A stretch of 10,096 nt of DNA from Tubulinosema ratisbonensis. Lineage: Eukaryota > Microsporidia > Tubulinosematidae. Location: assembly GCA_004000155.1 (NCBI GenBank), contig RCSS01000260.1, forward strand, positions 1-10,096, read 5' to 3'. The number at the start of each line of letters is the position of its first letter. Positions within the stretch are counted from its first letter, which is position 1. Made by a program: the position numbers and the translations under genes. Positions 8,227 through 10,096 of this stretch are shown here, piece after piece. The notes under the pieces are model-generated. The model was given only the letters and a program-made list of their open reading frames with translations. It ran no database searches and was not told the DNA's origin.

Positions 8227-8673
8227 ATGGGTTTGACATGGATAGTTCTTTTTAGATTTCCAGAATATTTATGTACAACGCCAACAAAAATAGTCAGTAA
8301 AATAGTAGAAGATAAAAACAAAACATCAGAAGAAGAAAACGAGACAAAAACACAAATACCCTCAAGAAGACCAGACAATCAAAATTTACGTCAAAAAATC
8401 AAAAATTTAGAAACTAAATACCAAAATTTGCAAGAACAAAATAAAGAACTTCTTGATAAGTTTCATGATAAAGATATTTATATATTGAAAACTAAATTTA
8501 GTTTGTATCTTGAACTTAAAGAAAGAGTTGAAAATGAAAAAATCAAATACGAAAAATTTCTACAAGAAGGAGACAAAACAGATATGCAGGAACTATGTTT
8601 TTTCTATACACGTATTAACCAATTAAAAAGAGATAGGAATCTATTGCTTGAACTTCCTGAGGTCGATAATTAA
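8227..8673 (+). CDS. Leucine-zipper / coiled-coil protein, possibly secreted
   Basis: 148 residues from the ATG chosen by the CCCC element. Residues 1-16 (MGLTWIVLFRFPEYLC) are moderately hydrophobic and could be a signal peptide, though the core is short. Residues 25-50 are acidic and low complexity (EDKNKTSEEENETK) and then basic (SRRP). Residues 52-80 are a coiled coil with leucines at 54, 61, 68 and 75 in exact heptads and I58, Y65, N72 and F79 at the alternate core positions, so it is a four-heptad leucine zipper. A second charged helical part follows (84-113), and the end is QLKRDRNLLLELPEVDN. The preceding basic segment lacks the asparagine-alanine-arginine signature of bZIP factors, so DNA binding is not supported. 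Oligomerisation through the zipper is likely. No specific family is recognised. Confidence 0.75.
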   Translation: MGLTWIVLFRFPEYLCTTPTKIVSKIVEDKNKTSEEENETKTQIPSRRPDNQNLRQKIKNLETKYQNLQEQNKELLDKFHDKDIYILKTKFSLYLELKERVENEKIKYEKFLQEGDKTDMQELCFFYTRINQLKRDRNLLLELPEVDN

Positions 8674-8854
8674 GTAATAAATTTTAAAATATGTAAAAAT
8701 AAATTTAATATTTTTACATATAAAGATTATCAATTTTATAACAATTAATTTTTTTATATAGATTTTTAAATGTTTTATTGAAAGCCACAATTTACCTTAT
8801 TTTTAATAAATCATAATTCAATTAATAAATTTCTATATTTTTTAACTAATAATG
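8674..8854. other. 3' flank of the coiled-coil gene, no gene seen
   Basis: A/T-rich sequence. ATTTTAAAATATGTAAAAAT near 8680-8700, together with the ATATTTTTACATAT that follows, can form a weak A/T stem after the stop codon. Nothing else is supported. Confidence 0.4.
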
Positions 8855-8947
8855 TTACTTTATGCAAATAAATGTTCTATCTTCTGAAATGTCTCTTTGT
8901 TTCATAGAAATAAAAAAAACTTCTTTCGAAATATAAACAAATTTCAC
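8855..8947 (-). pseudogene. Short open frame behind an orphan promoter; 5' end broken
   Basis: On the minus strand the ATG at 8949-8947 sits exactly four bases behind CCCC, as in the gene at 2549-3025, but the next codon is TGA. In the overlapping frame a GTG at 8947 opens 30 codons (VKFVYISKEVFFIS... KQRDISEDRTFICIK) to the TAA at 8855. The peptide begins with a hydrophobic stretch like a weak signal peptide. The simplest reading is a former small gene whose start was destroyed by a one- or two-base change and whose body has since shortened. Non-ATG initiation or a chance frame are alternatives. Confidence 0.35.
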
Positions 8948-8953
8948 ATTAAA

Positions 8954-8957
8954 GGGG
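8954..8957 (-). promoter_or_regulatory. Orphan C-rich start element
   Basis: The minus strand reads ATAATACCCCTTTA then ATG, with a long A-run upstream. This matches the element of the gene at 2549-3025 in wording and in its four-base spacing, but the ATG is followed at once by TGA. Confidence 0.5.
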
Positions 8958-8966
8958 TATTATTTT

Positions 8967-9104
8967 TTATTTTTTTTGTCTTTTTCTTTTGTTTTTATCC
9001 TTTAAAAAAGTCATCTTAACTAAGTTTTTGTCATTTTTATCAAATAGGCTTTTGTAAATATGAAAGCATTTTTCTTCTTTATAAACTCTTTGAATTCGCA
9101 AATT
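8967..9104 (-). pseudogene. 45-codon basic open frame, possible C-terminal remnant
   Basis: Open after a TGA at 9105-9107 and ending in TAA at 8967, without an upstream ATG. It reads protein-like (RVYKEEKCFHIYKSLFDKND) and ends in a very basic tail (KDKNKRKRQKK). It lies directly downstream of repeat copy 2 on the same strand, in another frame, and stops just before the orphan promoter. It may be the 3' part of the same broken gene. No counterpart was found next to copy 1, so the link is unproven. Confidence 0.25.
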
Positions 9105-9180
9105 TCATATTTGTGAATGTAAGAAACTCAATTAGATAAGATAAAAGACTTTGATTTTAATCTTACAAACTACTAAAATT

Positions 9181-9500
9181 CTAAACCGGATTGAGTTCAA
9201 AATATAATTTGTTAGATATAAAAAATAGTTCATCATTGCATACTACTACAAAGTTTATGTACTGAGGTTTTCTTACAGTACAATCCTGTAACCAACCCCG
9301 TAAGGTAAGTAGACTCAGACAGTCAACACATGCACAGTGTGAATTTTTACTGGTAGAAGGCTTGCAGTATCTTGAGCTATACCTAATTATGAAGAAACAT
9401 TTTTATCGTATGTTTATTTTAACTAGGTAATATACTTTATTTAGAAGGTATAGGGAAAAGATCTTCGTATGGATTTACAATCATAAGAACCAAAAAAAAT
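9181..9500 (-). pseudogene. Copy 2 of the diverged inverted repeat; broken gene relic
   Basis: G+C-richer than its surroundings and homologous, in inverted orientation, to 1931-2165. An ATG at 9484 opens 15 codons (MIVNPYEDLFPIPSK) to a TAA at 9437. The related sense resumes in another frame, open from 9402 to the TAG at 9181 (73 codons, no ATG). That frame contains CFFIIRYSSRYCKPSTSKNS, a cysteine cluster HCACVDC, then LTLRGWLQDCTVRKP and a hydrophobic end (INFVVVCNDELFFI). Copy 1 matches the first parts up to GWLQD. Copy 2 is the better preserved of the two. The cysteines suggest a zinc- or disulphide-stabilised protein. The family is unknown, and a transposon-borne or multigene-family origin would both fit. 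The outer edges are approximate. Confidence 0.6.
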
Positions 9501-9806
9501 ATTTATAAGTTTAAAAAGTAAAGCATATAAGTATATAGACCATTTTAATCATCGGAAATAAGATAAATGTTCTTTATAAATTTTTATTAAAGTTTTATTA
9601 TAGTAGTTTTGCTGTATTTTAAAATACATTGTCAAATTTCAAAATTTTTATTATTCTGAGCCTCTCTATTATTATTCTTTTTAATTATGTTTTTCTTAAG
9701 AGTTGGAATAAATATTTTCAGTGCTTCTTAAGTTAATTAATAACAGAAACTCATCTGATTGATGCAAACAAGCTTATAAATTATGTTTAGCGATTGAATA
9801 AAACTG
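9501..9806. other. Gene-free stretch
   Basis: A/T-rich sequence between repeat copy 2 and the interrupted frame at 9807. No promoter element of the CCCC type and no supported open frame were seen. Confidence 0.5.
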
Positions 9807-10091
9807 ATGAAGACACAAAAGAAAAATATATTAGATAAAAAACTTTCATATAATTACTATGACACTGACAAGTACATATTCGACTTTCAAAATACAATTA
9901 AATACCGGTTTTAGAAACAGAAGACAAACATCATAAATAATGAGCAAAAATTATTTCTAGAACACACTACAATTAATTCTTTTCTTCGTATAAATTTTTT
10001 ATGTATTTATTTTTTTATTTATTATCTAAGTAATACAACAAATGCCTTTTTTTTAATTTACTATCGTTTTATATATAATAAAGAAGCTTGA
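9807..10091 (+). pseudogene. Open frame interrupted by one in-frame stop; hydrophobic C-terminus
   Basis: The ATG at 9807 opens 35 codons (MKTQKKNILDKKLSYNYYDT...) to a TAG at 9912. The same frame is then open for 58 more codons to the TGA at 10089. The first part is charged and tyrosine-rich. The second holds two hydrophobic aromatic stretches (INFLCIYFFIYYL and FFLIYYRFIY) that could be membrane segments. One stop in 94 codons is unusual at this base composition, which suggests a recently broken gene. However, no CCCC element precedes the ATG, and T-rich DNA naturally encodes F, I and Y, so chance is a serious alternative. Confidence 0.25.
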
Positions 10092-10096
10092 GAAAT

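Noticed and set aside
8118..8378. 86-codon minus-strand open frame
   Set aside because: It lies antisense to the start of the coiled-coil gene, has no C-rich start element, and its composition is what the complement of that gene would give.
9060..9116. 18-codon plus-strand frame with a signal-like start (MKAFFFFIN)
   Set aside because: Too short, no C-rich element, and antisense to the better-supported relic frame on the minus strand.

Overview
The window is extremely A+T-rich (about four fifths A+T by eye) and sparsely coded. It holds a few short intronless genes separated by long, nearly pure A/T stretches. Three of the genes have a run of CCCC a few bases or less before the ATG, and there are no Shine-Dalgarno sites. 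A C-rich element placed directly before the start codon is an established feature of several microsporidia, including Nosema ceranae. My best reading is therefore a microsporidian of the A+T-rich, expanded-genome kind. No conserved housekeeping gene is present to confirm this, so the taxonomic call is an inference.

Layout. Positions 1-399 (+) hold the C-terminal end of a gene that starts left of the window. Positions 400-1930 are gene-free A/T sequence. Positions 1931-2165 hold copy 1 of a diverged repeat that looks like a broken gene. A small signal-peptide plus transmembrane protein lies at 2549-3025 (-). A 3-kb gene desert follows (3034-6021) with two isolated GC-rich structured islands (3421-3466 and 4361-4396), which are candidate small RNAs. 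A paralogue of the first membrane protein lies at 6022-6489 (-). It is head to head with an 84-residue single-pass membrane protein at 6659-6913 (+). A broken reading frame at 7607-7759 (+) is followed by a leucine-zipper/coiled-coil protein at 8227-8673 (+). The right flank is a graveyard: an orphan CCCC promoter whose ATG is followed at once by a stop (8855-8957, -), copy 2 of the diverged repeat in inverted orientation (about 9181-9500, -), and an interrupted open frame at 9807-10091 (+).

How the parts relate. Three of the five real genes encode an N-terminal hydrophobic leader, a short outside domain, a C-terminal membrane helix and a lysine/arginine tail. Two of these are clear paralogues. 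Together with the degraded copies, this suggests a lineage-specific, fast-evolving region where small secreted or surface-protein genes are duplicated and lost. No pathway or operon can be inferred, and no function is recognised for any gene.
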